Notes: generated by a model not told the origin, from the sequence alone. DNA of 64,000 bases from G963677445 sp963678275 (GCA_963678275.1 OY782765.1:1364001-1428000); one strand, 5' to 3'. Numbered from the stretch's first letter, positions 34,566 to 43,546 are shown. Made by a program: numbers and translations.

Positions 34566-36014
34566 TTATTTTATACCAAGCTGCTGACATAGCCGGAAAA
34601 AATTGGACGGCGCGACGCCAAGTTTTTTTGCCGCGTCGGAATCATTTTTTGAATGCTGCAAAACAAACCTGATATATTTTCTGTAAACAATATCTTTAAT
34701 TATCTTCAACTCCTGAATATTGTCCTGGTCAAAGAGGTCCTCCAGTTCCCCTTTTCCTTCACCAAGCGATGGATACATACCGAGAGAAAACCGCACATCC
34801 ATATCACTAAGCTCTTTTTTGTTAAGCAGCATCAGCCTTTGCACCACACTTTTCAGCTCCCTGATATTGCCGGGCCATTCCGAGTTTAACAGGATATTTT
34901 TTGCCCCCCTGCTAATAGTGGGAACAAACCTGTTCATCTTTCGTGAGAAAAAACTGAAGAAATAATCTGTAAGCACTTCAATATCCTCCCGTCTGTCCCT
35001 TAAGGGGGGAATATAAACAGGCACGACACTAAGCCGGTAATAAAGATCTTCACGAAAGTTTTTCTTTTTTACTTCCTGTTTCAAATCTTTATTTGTCGCG
35101 GCGATTACTCTCACATCCACAATTTTTTTCCCTGTCCGGCCAATCTTTTCAAGCTCCCCCTGTTCAAGAAACCTGAGCAGTTTTGCCTGTGAAGATAAAG
35201 GCATTTCTCCTATTTCATCAAGAAACACCGTTCCGTTATCCGCTGTTTCGAGCAATCCTTTTTTATCTTTATTAGCGCCTGTAAACGCTCCTTTTTCATA
35301 ACCAAAAAGTTCACTCTCCACCAGCTCCGAAGGAAGACTTCCGCAATTTATCGCCACAAAACTATTAAATCTCCTCCCGCTTTTCAGGTGAATATTGTTT
35401 GCGACAATCTCCTTTCCTGTTCCCGATTCACCGATTATAAGCACATTCGCGTCTGAGGGAGCATACTGTTCTATCTGTTGTTTAAGATATACCATGGGAG
35501 CCGAAACCCCGATGATCTGTTTTTCATCCAGTTTCTCAATAATATTTTTTTCCAGACTGCTGTCCGATTTCCTTTTCTCCTCCTCCAGCTTTGCCGCCGA
35601 GGCCGCGTTTTTTATACTCAGTATAAAGTCTGTCGGCTGGTAGATATATTCTGTTACATCCGCCGGATATTTTGTGCAGAACCAGAAAGCGCCGGCATTC
35701 AAAAGCGCGTTGGCAAAATCAAAATCATTGATATTCATTGTCATCTTGGTAATAACGATGATCTGAATGCTCGGCCTGATCGACTTTATTTTTCTTATCA
35801 GCTCTTCACCCATAAGTCCCCCCGCGATCTGAAAATCCATAATGATCACATCATTGGCCAGCGGGTCCTTTTCAACCTTCGCCACTGCCGCGGCCCCATC
35901 CGATACGACATCGGTTATCTCTATTTCATCCGGCAGAAGAGAAATTGTTTTTCTAACACGCTCAACATCAAACTCTTCATCCTCTATTAAAAATACTTTT
36001 ATCTTTTCTTTCAT
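34566..36014 (-). CDS. Sigma-54-interacting response regulator (NtrC type)
   Basis: 482 residues. Receiver domain 1-130 with acidic pocket EDEE (11-14), phospho-acceptor D60 (VIIMD), T89 and the K of FCTKYP. A linker helix follows (ASAAKLEEEKRKS). The AAA+ domain has Walker A GESGTGKE (195-202), the sigma-54 loop GAFTGA (242-247), Walker B GTVFLDEIGE (261-270) and the RLSVVPVYIPPLRDR region. A Fis-type HTH ends the protein (NDSDAAKKLGVAPSNFFRLC). It activates sigma-54 promoters after phosphorylation. No histidine kinase is present in the window. It lies 300 bases before the TonB receptor on the same strand and is a likely regulator of module A. Confidence 0.93.
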   Translation of the reverse strand: MKEKIKVFLIEDEEFDVERVRKTISLLPDEIEITDVVSDGAAAVAKVEKDPLANDVIIMDFQIAGGLMGEELIRKIKSIRPSIQIIVITKMTMNINDFDFANALLNAGAFWFCTKYPADVTEYIYQPTDFILSIKNAASAAKLEEEKRKSDSSLEKNIIEKLDEKQIIGVSAPMVYLKQQIEQYAPSDANVLIIGESGTGKEIVANNIHLKSGRRFNSFVAINCGSLPSELVESELFGYEKGAFTGANKDKKGLLETADNGTVFLDEIGEMPLSSQAKLLRFLEQGELEKIGRTGKKIVDVRVIAATNKDLKQEVKKKNFREDLYYRLSVVPVYIPPLRDRREDIEVLTDYFFSFFSRKMNRFVPTISRGAKNILLNSEWPGNIRELKSVVQRLMLLNKKELSDMDVRFSLGMYPSLGEGKGELEDLFDQDNIQELKIIKDIVYRKYIRFVLQHSKNDSDAAKKLGVAPSNFFRLCQQLGIK

Positions 36015-36277
36015 TCAGCATCAACCTGTAATTTAAAATTGTAAAATTTATCTCCCCAAATAATCATAATCGTAATCATAAACTGGCAGAACCAGAGACA
36101 ATGAGGAATTACGAATGACGAATTACGAATTGGCTTTCTCAGGAATATTTTTTTGAATCAGATCTGCTTTGGAGAAGCAGCATTATTGTAGTAAAGAACA
36201 AAAAAATACAGTAAGATCCCTGTAGGGGATCAACAGAGCTAAGCCAAGAAAAACTACAATCCGAATTATTACTAAAA

Positions 36278-36320
36278 TTTTTGCCATTTTACGTAGAATT
36301 TAACTCCTTACGTAGTAATC
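36278..36320 (+). repeat. R1 dispersed repeat, copy 6
   Basis: Hairpin arms ACTCC/GTAGT carry one mismatch; 'ccggtaagccag' follows. Confidence 0.8.
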
Positions 36321-36425
36321 GTGATCCGGTAAGCCAGAGTTAAGCAATTTAAATGCCACTGATCATGAACTAAAAACTCACCCCCCAGCTCCCTCTCTCT
36401 TGAAAAAAGAGGGGGTGTCTTAAAG

Positions 36426-36448
36426 TCCCTCTCTTGCCAAGAGAGGGA
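36426..36448. repeat. Perfect 10-bp hairpin
   Basis: TCCCTCTCTT, a 3-base loop (GCC) and AAGAGAGGGA, within a block 'agctccctctctcttgaaaa' that partly repeats it. Similar to the hairpin at 38661-38685. Confidence 0.8.
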
Positions 36449-36490
36449 TTTAGGGTGAGTTTGTGGTATTTTTCGAGACATCAAAAAATC

Positions 36491-36531
36491 TTTTCCATTT
36501 TGTGTAGAATTTAACTTCTTATGGAATAATC
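36491..36531 (+). repeat. R1 dispersed repeat, copy 7
   Basis: Eroded copy: TTTTCCATTTTGTGTAGAAT then TTAACTTCTTATGGAATAATC. Confidence 0.75.
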
Positions 36532-36554
36532 GTAATCCCGCAAGCCGGAAATAA

Positions 36555-36602
36555 TGAACCTGTCCGGTAGCTGAGCGGAGTCGAAGCTACCGCCGCTGGT
36601 TT
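36555..36602 (+). repeat. R3 repeat, copy 2
   Basis: Same 'cctgtccggtagctgagcgg' core and GGTAGC/GCTACC inverted arms as 22451-22500, but it lacks the extended CGACTCCGCTC right arm. Confidence 0.85.
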
Positions 36603-36777
36603 CCAATCCGCCGGGTAATCGAGCTAAAAAAAGACTCAACCATTGCAAAACCACATTATGGCACAAAATATGTTTTCTTGGTATGTTAAGGTACAAATAT
36701 TGTTCCGCAACAGGAATAAATAAATTCCGTATGTTTAAGTAATAAAATAATCTTTAAAAGTGACGCCTGCAAAAATC

Positions 36778-38199
36778 ATGATAAAATATTCATTTTTTTT
36801 CTTTATGCTGATAAATCTGGCCATTTCCGCCCAGGAAAAAATTATTGCCGAAATAAATGGCGAGTTAATTACCGATATTGAGCTGAAGGAACGTTATGAA
36901 TTTTCCCCTGCTCTGAACAAATCGGAAAAATCAAAGGAAAAAATTCTTCGTGATCTGTTATATACTCTTATCGCGGAGAGACTGCTGGCAGATGACGCCG
37001 TATCAAATAATCTTGACAGGAAGATCGCGTTTCAAAGCGCTTCTGAATCTGTCGGGAAATTATATGTGCGGGATAAACTTTATCATCAGAAAATATTTGA
37101 TAAAATAAACATCAATGATAAAGAGCTTGCGAGGGGAGCGACGCTTTCAAAGAAAAAATATTCGGCCCGTTTTCTTTTTTCCCCCGACAGCGTTACAATA
37201 TTTAATCTATTTCAACTTCTGAATGATGGTGTTCTTTTTGAGGAGATACTCGCCGAAAGACCAGAAAATGAAGAGCAGAAAGAAAAAATCGAAATATATT
37301 ACGGCGACCTCATAAAACATGTTGAAGAGCAGTTTATCAAACTTAAACCCGGTGAATATACAAAACCGTTATTGACCGGAGATGGCTGGTATATTTTCAA
37401 ACTTTATTCTGTTGAAAAGAGGGACCTGACACGATTTGGCAATGAGGAGCAGTCTGCCTTAAAAATTGCCGAAAAAGTAATAAAAAAACGACAGGAACAA
37501 ATATTATATGATAAATTCCGGCGGGAATTTTTCCCGGGAAATAAAGCTGATACCGACCCGGGAATGTTTAACTCGCTCGCTTCAAAATTTATAAATCTGC
37601 TGCGAGACCGCGATACCTCAAAGGGAGGACTCTATTCATTTACTGCCGGAGATTTACTGAATATCGAAAACTCCTTCGGCCCCGATTCACTTGAGCAGAC
37701 ATTCATTACTATCAACTCAAATGAAAAATCTTTGAGGGATTTCCTCAGAGAATATATGCTCAGGGGAATAAATTTCGAAGAAAAATCAAACACTCATATT
37801 CTTGGGCGGCTGAACATGGAAATACAGCATTATATAGAATCGGAACTGCTCGCTGCCGAGGGATTCAGACTGGGACTGGACATGGATCCCGAAGTTCGGT
37901 ACTACAAAAAAATGTGGGACAGCCATTACCTCGCTGAAGCCGCGAAAGCTGAATATTTCGAATCATCCCCCGATTCCCTCAGGAACGTTGATTCATTTAA
38001 CCGCCATATAGCATCCCTCGCCGAAAAAGCGGAAATAAAAATACACCCCGAAATTTTCAAAAATATCGACGTAACCAGAATAAACTCGGTAGTCTTCCGC
38101 TACATGGGCTTCGGCGGCAAAATCTCCGCCGTGCCCCTTACCTCACCAATATTTGAGTGGGTGAAGTTTTTGAGGGATAAGGGCAAGATTGTTTATTGA
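36778..38199 (+). CDS. SurA/parvulin-like periplasmic peptidyl-prolyl isomerase
   Basis: 473 residues from ATG 36778, chosen because it starts a clean signal peptide (MIKYSFFFFMLINLAISA); GTG 36760 is upstream. A SurA-type N-domain opens with IIAEINGELITDIELKERYE and LLYTLIAERLLADDA. A parvulin-like section around 120-230 has KKYSARFLFSPDS, GVLFEEILAERPEN and LKPGEYTKPLLTGDGWYIFK. A second helical, SurA-like region follows (~330-473). It would fold or chaperone outer-membrane and T9SS proteins in the periplasm. It stands alone on the + strand between the two carbohydrate modules. Confidence 0.82.
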   Translation: MIKYSFFFFMLINLAISAQEKIIAEINGELITDIELKERYEFSPALNKSEKSKEKILRDLLYTLIAERLLADDAVSNNLDRKIAFQSASESVGKLYVRDKLYHQKIFDKININDKELARGATLSKKKYSARFLFSPDSVTIFNLFQLLNDGVLFEEILAERPENEEQKEKIEIYYGDLIKHVEEQFIKLKPGEYTKPLLTGDGWYIFKLYSVEKRDLTRFGNEEQSALKIAEKVIKKRQEQILYDKFRREFFPGNKADTDPGMFNSLASKFINLLRDRDTSKGGLYSFTAGDLLNIENSFGPDSLEQTFITINSNEKSLRDFLREYMLRGINFEEKSNTHILGRLNMEIQHYIESELLAAEGFRLGLDMDPEVRYYKKMWDSHYLAEAAKAEYFESSPDSLRNVDSFNRHIASLAEKAEIKIHPEIFKNIDVTRINSVVFRYMGFGGKISAVPLTSPIFEWVKFLRDKGKIVY

Positions 38200-38225
38200 T
38201 CGGATAAACGGGGCTTAACGGTTTA

Positions 38226-38370
38226 TCACTCCATAACACAACGGACATTATACCCGACCGAAAAACTACCGATGACAAATGCGGTATGGGATATAACACC
38301 CAAAAGATACATTCCCAGAGGAATATTATATTCCTCACTGACAGATGAACTCCCGAAGGCGGACCTGCCA
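38226..38370 (-). pseudogene. Possible remnant of a FISUMP/DUF1566-like C-terminus
   Basis: The minus-strand frame reads SSSVSEEYNIPLGMYLLGVI then SHTAFVIGSFSVGYNVRCVM before E and TGA. Fibrobacter-type paralogous and DUF1566-like domains commonly end in '..S.SVRCV(R/K)', so this may be the tail of a lost surface protein. Upstream it passes into dispersed repeat sequence. There is no start codon context. Confidence 0.3.
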
Positions 38371-38660
38371 GCCTTTGGATGGGGATGACACCACCCCGCA
38401 CAACACGCCAACGGTTTCATTTCGTTGATCACCAAATACTCCGCTCCAATTTTTTCGGCTTTCTCTGGACAGTACACCGTGGTCCTCCTTCGAGTTCATT
38501 TCATAGACTCAAATTTTTCATTTGAAATTGTGCCCTGATAACGCTCACTGGTATAAAGTGTTGTAAGAGAAAGTAATATAGGATACAAGTATTGGAAATG
38601 ATAAACAAAGTTAGTAAGAAAAAGTTCAACTAATAGCCAAAGCTTCCAACCTCACCCCAA

Positions 38661-38685
38661 CCCCTCTCCTTATGAAGGAGAGGGG
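38661..38685. repeat. Perfect 11-bp hairpin
   Basis: CCCCTCTCCTT, loop ATG, AAGGAGAGGGG, set in 'ctcaccccaacccctctcc', a string that recurs widely between genes in many bacteria. Confidence 0.85.
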
Positions 38686-38848
38686 CTCTAACCTTTTGTT
38701 AACTAAGCATTTATGAGATTTTATAATATGTAAATGATTACAAAATCAAGTCGTATATTTGTTTTTCACTGTTTTAATGACAAATCTGAGATAAATCACC
38801 TTTGTCACCACTTCAATTTTTTCGGTTTTCCTGAGATGATCCACTGTA

Positions 38849-39050
38849 GTCCTCTTTCGTCTCCAGGAAAGACCATGCCAGAGGCAGGCGCGGCACCGGG
38901 AGCCACCTCCTCTGCCTCTGGCATCCCAATGGGGCAAAGGAGGACATTTTATCGGCAAACCAGGCAATCGAAATGTCCCCCTTCGGCTCCAGAGGGATGC
39001 AAGCAAGGGGGTGGATTCTGGCCGCCTTTTGCCAGAAGACGGGGGAGGAC
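38849..39050. repeat. R2 element, diverged long copy
   Basis: Left end GTCCTCTTTCG is eroded; right end CGGGGGAGGAC is intact. The interior 'gccagaggcaggcgcggc' and 'cctctgccactggc'-like strings are shared with the copy at 40754-40937. Confidence 0.7.
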
Positions 39051-39085
39051 ACCACCTCAAGCAATACTCCAGCCGGCAAATATTC

Positions 39086-40486
39086 TCAGGTCCTCCAAAA
39101 CAACTTCTTGCGGGTAAATATTGCCGCGGTCAGGGCAACTAAAAAAGTAAATATCACCCCTTTAAGAAAACCGATCCATGGCCAGGGCGCTGACATTTCA
39201 GAAAGCCAGGGTTCAACTGTCAGGATTGTCAGAACCGGCAGGATAAGGTTGCTCCCGGCAATGTAGGCTATCATGGGATTCTGGCCGCTTTCAGTGATGA
39301 TACGGAACGGTTTTTTGTATTTCAATATATCAATGATAATTGAAAAGGTTATGTAGGTAAATATCGCCAGTCCTGTGGTAACAAAATAATAACTCAGAGT
39401 TGAATGATCTTTTTTAATGCCCCCTTCGAAAGCTTCAAAAAAAAGTCCGAGCAAAAGCCAGAAAGAGCCCCACTGAAACATCCTGTAAAACATATTTCCT
39501 GTAACTGACTTTTGCGCTTTCAGGAAATACCACGCGGCTCCCAAAAGTAAAACATTCAACAGAAGATTTAATTCCATATTGCGGCTGAAAAGGCATACCA
39601 GGTTACAGAGAAGTATCAGCATAAATATAAACGGAATATAAATTGACCATTTTCCTGTGATCTTTTCTTTTTCCTCTGAATTAAGCCACTTATAAATGAA
39701 GTCGCCGATAATAGTCCCCGGTATAACAATAAAAAGATACTGAAGGTAATAAAATTTATATAACCAGGGAAAGGGGGAAAAATTCCATAACCACTGATTC
39801 CAGGATCCATCGATATCATGAGTTAATCTCATCGCGATCAGAAAACCGAGTATTCCAAGCCGCAATAAAATATTTTTTCGGGTAAATAACCATATAAGAG
39901 AACCGAAAAGAGCTGTATTGGCGAGAACAAGAATAATGATATCACTCCTTCCTGTTGAGAAGCTCCCCCCTTTGGGATATTCAAGAAAATATAACAAAAC
40001 AACCGCGATCACCACCCCGGCTGATTTCAGCGATATTACAATTTTATTATTTACTGATTTAGGATATCTAAGCAGTATTATAAAAAGCAGCAGAAATCCG
40101 GTAATACCTGTAAGCCAATTTAAAACAGAGGGTGTGGGATTAAGCGCGTAGGGTTTTACATGCTGAATAAAAATGGCGAACGCGGCGAGAAGAAGTCCCC
40201 TCTGGATTATCTGAATCGAAATTTTCCATTTGGCGATTCCCTTTTCCAGTCTCCTGTTGAGAGCCAGCGGGAAAGCCGCCCCCATCGCGAAAAGAAAAAA
40301 TGGAAAAACAAGGTCCACCCAGGTAATTCCGGCAACAGTCGGATCAAAACTATGAACTGGCGGGGGCACCTGCGCGTGGTACATCCATGCCGGCAGCGCT
40401 CCGCCAAAAGGAATACTCCCCGATAAAATCATTAACAATATTGCCAGTCCCCTCAATGCGTCAAGAGCATCTGCACGTTTTTTCAT
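39086..40486 (-). CDS. NagX/DUF5009 membrane acyltransferase-like protein
   Basis: 466 residues from ATG 40486 with GAGGA upstream. It opens with KKRADALDALRGLAILLMIL, the 'R-ALD-LRG' start of heparan-alpha-glucosaminide N-acetyltransferase-like (HGSNAT, DUF5009, NagX) proteins, then TWVDLVFPFFLFAMGAAFPL, and shows about 11 membrane helices. HGSNAT moves an acetyl group across a membrane onto terminal glucosamine; bacterial NagX genes sit in amino-sugar loci. His in the first loop (AWMYHAQVPPPVHSFD) is a candidate active residue. It lies downstream of the GHL10 genes on the same strand, fitting an amino-sugar substrate. Confidence 0.82.
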   Translation of the reverse strand: MKKRADALDALRGLAILLMILSGSIPFGGALPAWMYHAQVPPPVHSFDPTVAGITWVDLVFPFFLFAMGAAFPLALNRRLEKGIAKWKISIQIIQRGLLLAAFAIFIQHVKPYALNPTPSVLNWLTGITGFLLLFIILLRYPKSVNNKIVISLKSAGVVIAVVLLYFLEYPKGGSFSTGRSDIIILVLANTALFGSLIWLFTRKNILLRLGILGFLIAMRLTHDIDGSWNQWLWNFSPFPWLYKFYYLQYLFIVIPGTIIGDFIYKWLNSEEKEKITGKWSIYIPFIFMLILLCNLVCLFSRNMELNLLLNVLLLGAAWYFLKAQKSVTGNMFYRMFQWGSFWLLLGLFFEAFEGGIKKDHSTLSYYFVTTGLAIFTYITFSIIIDILKYKKPFRIITESGQNPMIAYIAGSNLILPVLTILTVEPWLSEMSAPWPWIGFLKGVIFTFLVALTAAIFTRKKLFWRT

Positions 40487-40550
40487 TTTATCCTCATAAT
40501 AATAATCATAATCGTAATCCGGCAAAGCCAGAAAAAATGAGAAATTACTA

Positions 40551-40711
40551 ATGACGAATTGGTTTTCCCAGGTATTACCAATTAATTGTCATTCCGGTTT
40601 TTTGAGTCCTTTGCAAAAAGACCGGAATCTAATGCCGATTTTTACTGCCAATCAGATAAAAACCTTGCCATTTCGCGTAGAATTCAACTGCTCACGGAGT
40701 AGTCGTAATCC
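40551..40711 (+). repeat. R4 repeat with long hairpin, copy 2
   Basis: ATTCCGGT (40591-40598) and ACCGGAAT (40621-40628) with the TTTTTG/CAAAAA extension; nearly identical to 17172-17332 at an offset of 23,379 bases. Confidence 0.9.
40664..40705 (+). repeat. R1 dispersed repeat, copy 8
   Basis: CTTGCCATTTCGCGTAGAAT then TCAACTGCTCACGGAGTAGTC; 'ccggcagagccag' follows. Confidence 0.8.
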
Positions 40712-40753
40712 GGCAGAGCCAGAATTACCAAAGTTATCGAGCTGCTCAAAGTA

Positions 40754-40937
40754 AGTCCTCCCCCGTCTCCAAAGAAAGACACTTTGGTTCCACCCCCTCT
40801 GCCACTGGCATCCCTATGGGGCGAAGGAGGATATTTATCGACATACCCAAACAATCAGAATGTCCCCCGCCGGCCCTATGGGGATGCAAGCAAGGGGGTG
40901 GCAATGAAGCGCTTTTCTTCATTGGCGGGGGAGGACT
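40754..40937. repeat. R2 element with 12-bp perfect terminal inverted repeats
   Basis: AGTCCTCCCCCG (40754-40765) and CGGGGGAGGACT (40926-40937) are exact complements. The interior carries 'gcccccttcg'-like blocks and 'ggatgcaagcaagggggtgg', shared with 38990-39010. Confidence 0.88.
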
Positions 40938-40996
40938 AACCTCGAGTTACTACAAAATTTTTACTTGGCAACAAAACTTTCTGCATGTTAATAAAT

Positions 40997-41039
40997 TTTT
41001 TTCCATTTTAAGCAGAACTTAACTTCTCACGGAGTAATC
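40997..41039 (+). repeat. R1 dispersed repeat, copy 9
   Basis: TTTCCATTTTAAGCAGAACT then TAACTTCTCACGGAGTAATC; 'cggaaaagccag' follows. Confidence 0.78.
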
Positions 41040-41078
41040 CGGAAAAGCCAGAACCAACCAAATTCTGTCTGCCTGTTC

Positions 41079-41263
41079 GCCGCGGAGAATCCCTACCGGG
41101 ACTTATTTACCTTTCTTCATACATTTCCCCCCATTTGAAAATAGGGGCTATTATCTTTCATCTGTCCGCCGCGGAGGATCCCTGCCGGAATTCTTTTTTA
41201 CATGAAACTATTTATAACGAAATGAATCAGTTATAAAAAGTCCCGTTAGGGAACCTCCGCGGC
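41079..41263. repeat. Set of GCCGCGGAG...TCCC...GGGA palindromes
   Basis: GCCGCGGAGAATCCCTACCG then GGACTT (41079-41104) and GCCGCGGAGGATCCCTGCCG (from about 41166) face the inverted AAGTCCCGTTAGGGAACCTC with CGCGGC (41238-41263). Two direct copies and one inverted copy within 185 bases can fold into alternative stems. Confidence 0.75.
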
Positions 41264-41318
41264 TGAGATGCATGACAGTTATCCAAATTATTATTAATTA
41301 TTAATTATTAATTGTTAA

Positions 41319-43208
41319 TTATTTCATCAGCATCATTTTGAAATTCTCAGAAAATCCTCCCGCCTGCATGGAACATATATAAATTCCGCTGGAAAGCCCG
41401 GTCGCGTCAAATTGAGACGAGTATCTGCCCGCGTTAAACTCTCCTTCTTCCACTACTTCAACCTCCCTTCCAAGCAAATCATATACTACAATCTTAACAA
41501 ACTCACTCTCACTCAGAGTAAACTCAATCGTAGTTAAGGGATTAAACGGATTAGGATAATTTGCCGAAAGTGTAAATCCCGCCGGAATAGTTTCATTTTC
41601 ATCTTTATCTTTTACTTCGACAACCACTTCGGGCGATTTTTTACGATTTATCATCAGCATAGCGGCATCGGCCACGAGATATTTTCCATCCTCAAGCATG
41701 GAATTATCCAGCTTCAATACCTTTTTCATTCCAGACTCCAAAAAAACCGCGTCAAGCTTATTCCACCCCCTGCGGCTTAAGTCTGACTGATCAACCACAT
41801 AGGTAGTGGAATCTGATTCTCCGTACAAGGTATAAAAAGCATTTTCTGTCCAGGGGCTGTTGTTTGTTGAGTAAATATAGAGGTCATACCACGCTGAATA
41901 TGGAACATCAAAAGAATATTCAACAGAACAGAGATTGTCTCTTTCCCGCGTTCTCATTATCAAGCCCTCAAAACCATGCATCTGGTATGTTTCCCAGTTA
42001 CCGGTTATCAGGCTGTTGTCACCATTCTCATTTTCGATTGATGCTTTCGGGCGCCAGAAACATCCTCTTTCAGGCACCATCGCCGGTTCGCTGTAATAGG
42101 TGGCTTTCAGGGTATCGCCGAGTAAATTATTATTTTTCCTGAATCCTTCATAGAAAAAATATGCCTCCCCCATCACTCCTTTACTCCGATTCGCTTCAAG
42201 GGCGCTCAGAAGATAATCGGCTGACATTACATAAGCGTTGCTTCCGGCGCCGATATTCATCAGAATACCGGGAAAAAGTTTGTGCAGATTACCGGGACTA
42301 ACCTGCTCAATAGCTTTATTAAGTTCATAGAGATAATCTGTAAAACTATATCGGTAGAGCTGCGGAATAAAATGATCCACAATATTTGAGTCTATCCAGG
42401 TCTGCGCGTCCTGAAGATAATTATCATATCCCCAGGGATAAATACTGGGACTGGCCGATATAAATAACTCCGGATTTTCACCCTTTACAAGCTCTTTAAC
42501 TCCTTTATACCATTCATTCAGTTTATCTCCCCTCCACCTTTTCCACTGGGTGTCGTTGTAATAAGAAGGTGGTTCGGCTCCTCCATGCTCCTGTTTATAT
42601 ATCGCGACAGTGACTGAATCGTAACCTCCTTCAATTGGCATCGCGGGTATGCGGTCTGAAAATTCCACTCCGTCAACATCATAATTCTGAATCACCTCAA
42701 GCACCAGAGAGTTGATAAAATTTTGAACATCAGGATTCACCGCCGACATCCAGTCGAAGCCATTTTTTGTACAGATCTCACCATCTGAAGTCCTGAGCGC
42801 CCATTCAGGATATTTAGCGAGTATGTGCCCGCCGTAAGGCGGGGTACCGCCCGAATACCAGGAGGCGAAACCATATTCAAACCAGGGATATACCTCAATT
42901 CCGTTCCGGTGAGCTTCAATTATTATTCTTTTCAGGGGATCACGCCCATAAAAATCGGGATCAATGGACCGTCCGAAAAGACTGTCCATTATCGCGCTCT
43001 GGTATTGTGTCCAGCCGCCATTCAAAACAACCGGCAGAACAACATTAATTCCGCACCCGGCAAGATAATCCATTGCCGCCGCGATATTTTCATCTGTGTA
43101 CATAACCTGACTGTCAATGTCGGTAATTTTAACAGCCCTGAACTCAACCGGACTCTGAGCAAAAATAAGCAGAGGTAATAGGGAAAAAATAAGTAATATT
43201 GATTTCAT
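41319..43208 (-). CDS. GHL10-family glycosidase with golvesin-like and T9SS domains, changed active-site motif
   Basis: 629 residues. Signal peptide MKSILLIFSLLPLLIFAQ; GHL10 (PF02638/DUF187-type) barrel at ~22-390 opening with EFRAVKITDIDSQVMYTD; a golvesin-C-like beta domain at ~410-530 (TTYVVDQSDLSRRGWNKLD, ADAAMLMINRKKSPEV); and a T9SS domain (LSANYPNPFNPLTTIEFTL, ending FKMMLMK). In its two paralogues the segment after the VDG strand is GIQGDDR or GVQGDDR; here it is GVEFSDR (181-186), so one of the paired acidic residues is Ser. Known GHL10 enzymes (for example E. coli YddW/DigH) cut bare peptidoglycan glycan strands. Secreted. It may be a binding or altered-specificity copy. Confidence 0.87.
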   Translation of the reverse strand: MKSILLIFSLLPLLIFAQSPVEFRAVKITDIDSQVMYTDENIAAAMDYLAGCGINVVLPVVLNGGWTQYQSAIMDSLFGRSIDPDFYGRDPLKRIIIEAHRNGIEVYPWFEYGFASWYSGGTPPYGGHILAKYPEWALRTSDGEICTKNGFDWMSAVNPDVQNFINSLVLEVIQNYDVDGVEFSDRIPAMPIEGGYDSVTVAIYKQEHGGAEPPSYYNDTQWKRWRGDKLNEWYKGVKELVKGENPELFISASPSIYPWGYDNYLQDAQTWIDSNIVDHFIPQLYRYSFTDYLYELNKAIEQVSPGNLHKLFPGILMNIGAGSNAYVMSADYLLSALEANRSKGVMGEAYFFYEGFRKNNNLLGDTLKATYYSEPAMVPERGCFWRPKASIENENGDNSLITGNWETYQMHGFEGLIMRTRERDNLCSVEYSFDVPYSAWYDLYIYSTNNSPWTENAFYTLYGESDSTTYVVDQSDLSRRGWNKLDAVFLESGMKKVLKLDNSMLEDGKYLVADAAMLMINRKKSPEVVVEVKDKDENETIPAGFTLSANYPNPFNPLTTIEFTLSESEFVKIVVYDLLGREVEVVEEGEFNAGRYSSQFDATGLSSGIYICSMQAGGFSENFKMMLMK

Positions 43209-43316
43209 AGTTGTTAATTCCGTTCTAACTTATGTTCAAGATAAATTGGGAATAAATACTCGTACTCGTAAACTGGCAAGCCAGAGAAAACAAAGTTAAC
43301 GAGTTACTCGAAGTAA

Positions 43317-43454
43317 GCCCTCCCCGACTTCAAAGAAAAACACTATGAATCCACTCCCTCCGGCGGGGGATATTCGCAACTCCAGGTTGCCGGGCTTTTT
43401 GTCCCCCTCCGAAGGGGGTGCCGGAGGGTGCTTTTCCCGAAGGCGGGGGAGGAC
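43317..43454. repeat. R2 element, imperfect ends
   Basis: GCCCTCCCCGAC at the left and GGCGGGGGAGGACGCC at the right; interior 'ccccctccggcggggg' and 'ccccctccgaaggggg'. Confidence 0.8.
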
Positions 43455-43546
43455 GCCACCTTGAGCAACACGCTAACGGTTTCATTTCGTAAATCACCTT
43501 TGTCACCACTCCAATTTTTTCGGTTTTCACGAGGTAGTACACCGTG

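Larger units (their letters stand above)
36015..36777. repeat. Gap with two R1 copies, R3, and G/C hairpins
   Basis: Contains the divergent upstream regions of the regulator (-) and the SurA-like gene (+). Elements in order: 'aaactggcagaaccagag' at about 36078; GATCCCCTACAGGGATC-like palindrome at about 36208-36224; R1 copies 6 and 7; the perfect stem TCCCTCTCTT/AAGAGAGGGA at 36426-36448; R3 copy 2. No gene is visible. Confidence 0.7.
38200..39085. repeat. Gap with R2, a shared 'Thr-Val-Tyr' repeat block and a gene remnant
   Basis: After the SurA-like gene come a possible FISUMP remnant (38226-38370), a block at 38395-38490 ('caacggtttcatttcgttga' to 'cagtacaccgtggtcctcc') that recurs at 38795-38855 and 43465-43550, the perfect hairpin CCCCTCTCCTT/AAGGAGAGGGG at 38661-38685, and R2 at 38849-39050. 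No intact gene is visible; the frames on both strands are repeat translations. Confidence 0.65.
40487..41318. repeat. Gap with R4, R2, two R1 copies and GCCGCGG palindromes
   Basis: No gene is visible. Order: 'ggcaaagccag' hairpin, R4 (40551-40711) ending in R1, R2 (40754-40937), R1 (40997-41039), a set of GCCGCGGAG palindromes (41079-41263), then TTAATTATTAATTATTAATT up to the next stop codon. Confidence 0.75.

Noticed and set aside
35478..35990. 170-codon antisense frame in the response regulator gene
   Set aside because: Shadow of a gene with complete receiver and AAA+ motifs.
38734..39266. Open frames of 88-127 codons on both strands
   Set aside because: Proline/arginine-rich translations of an R2 copy, overlapping the NagX-like gene end; no family similarity.
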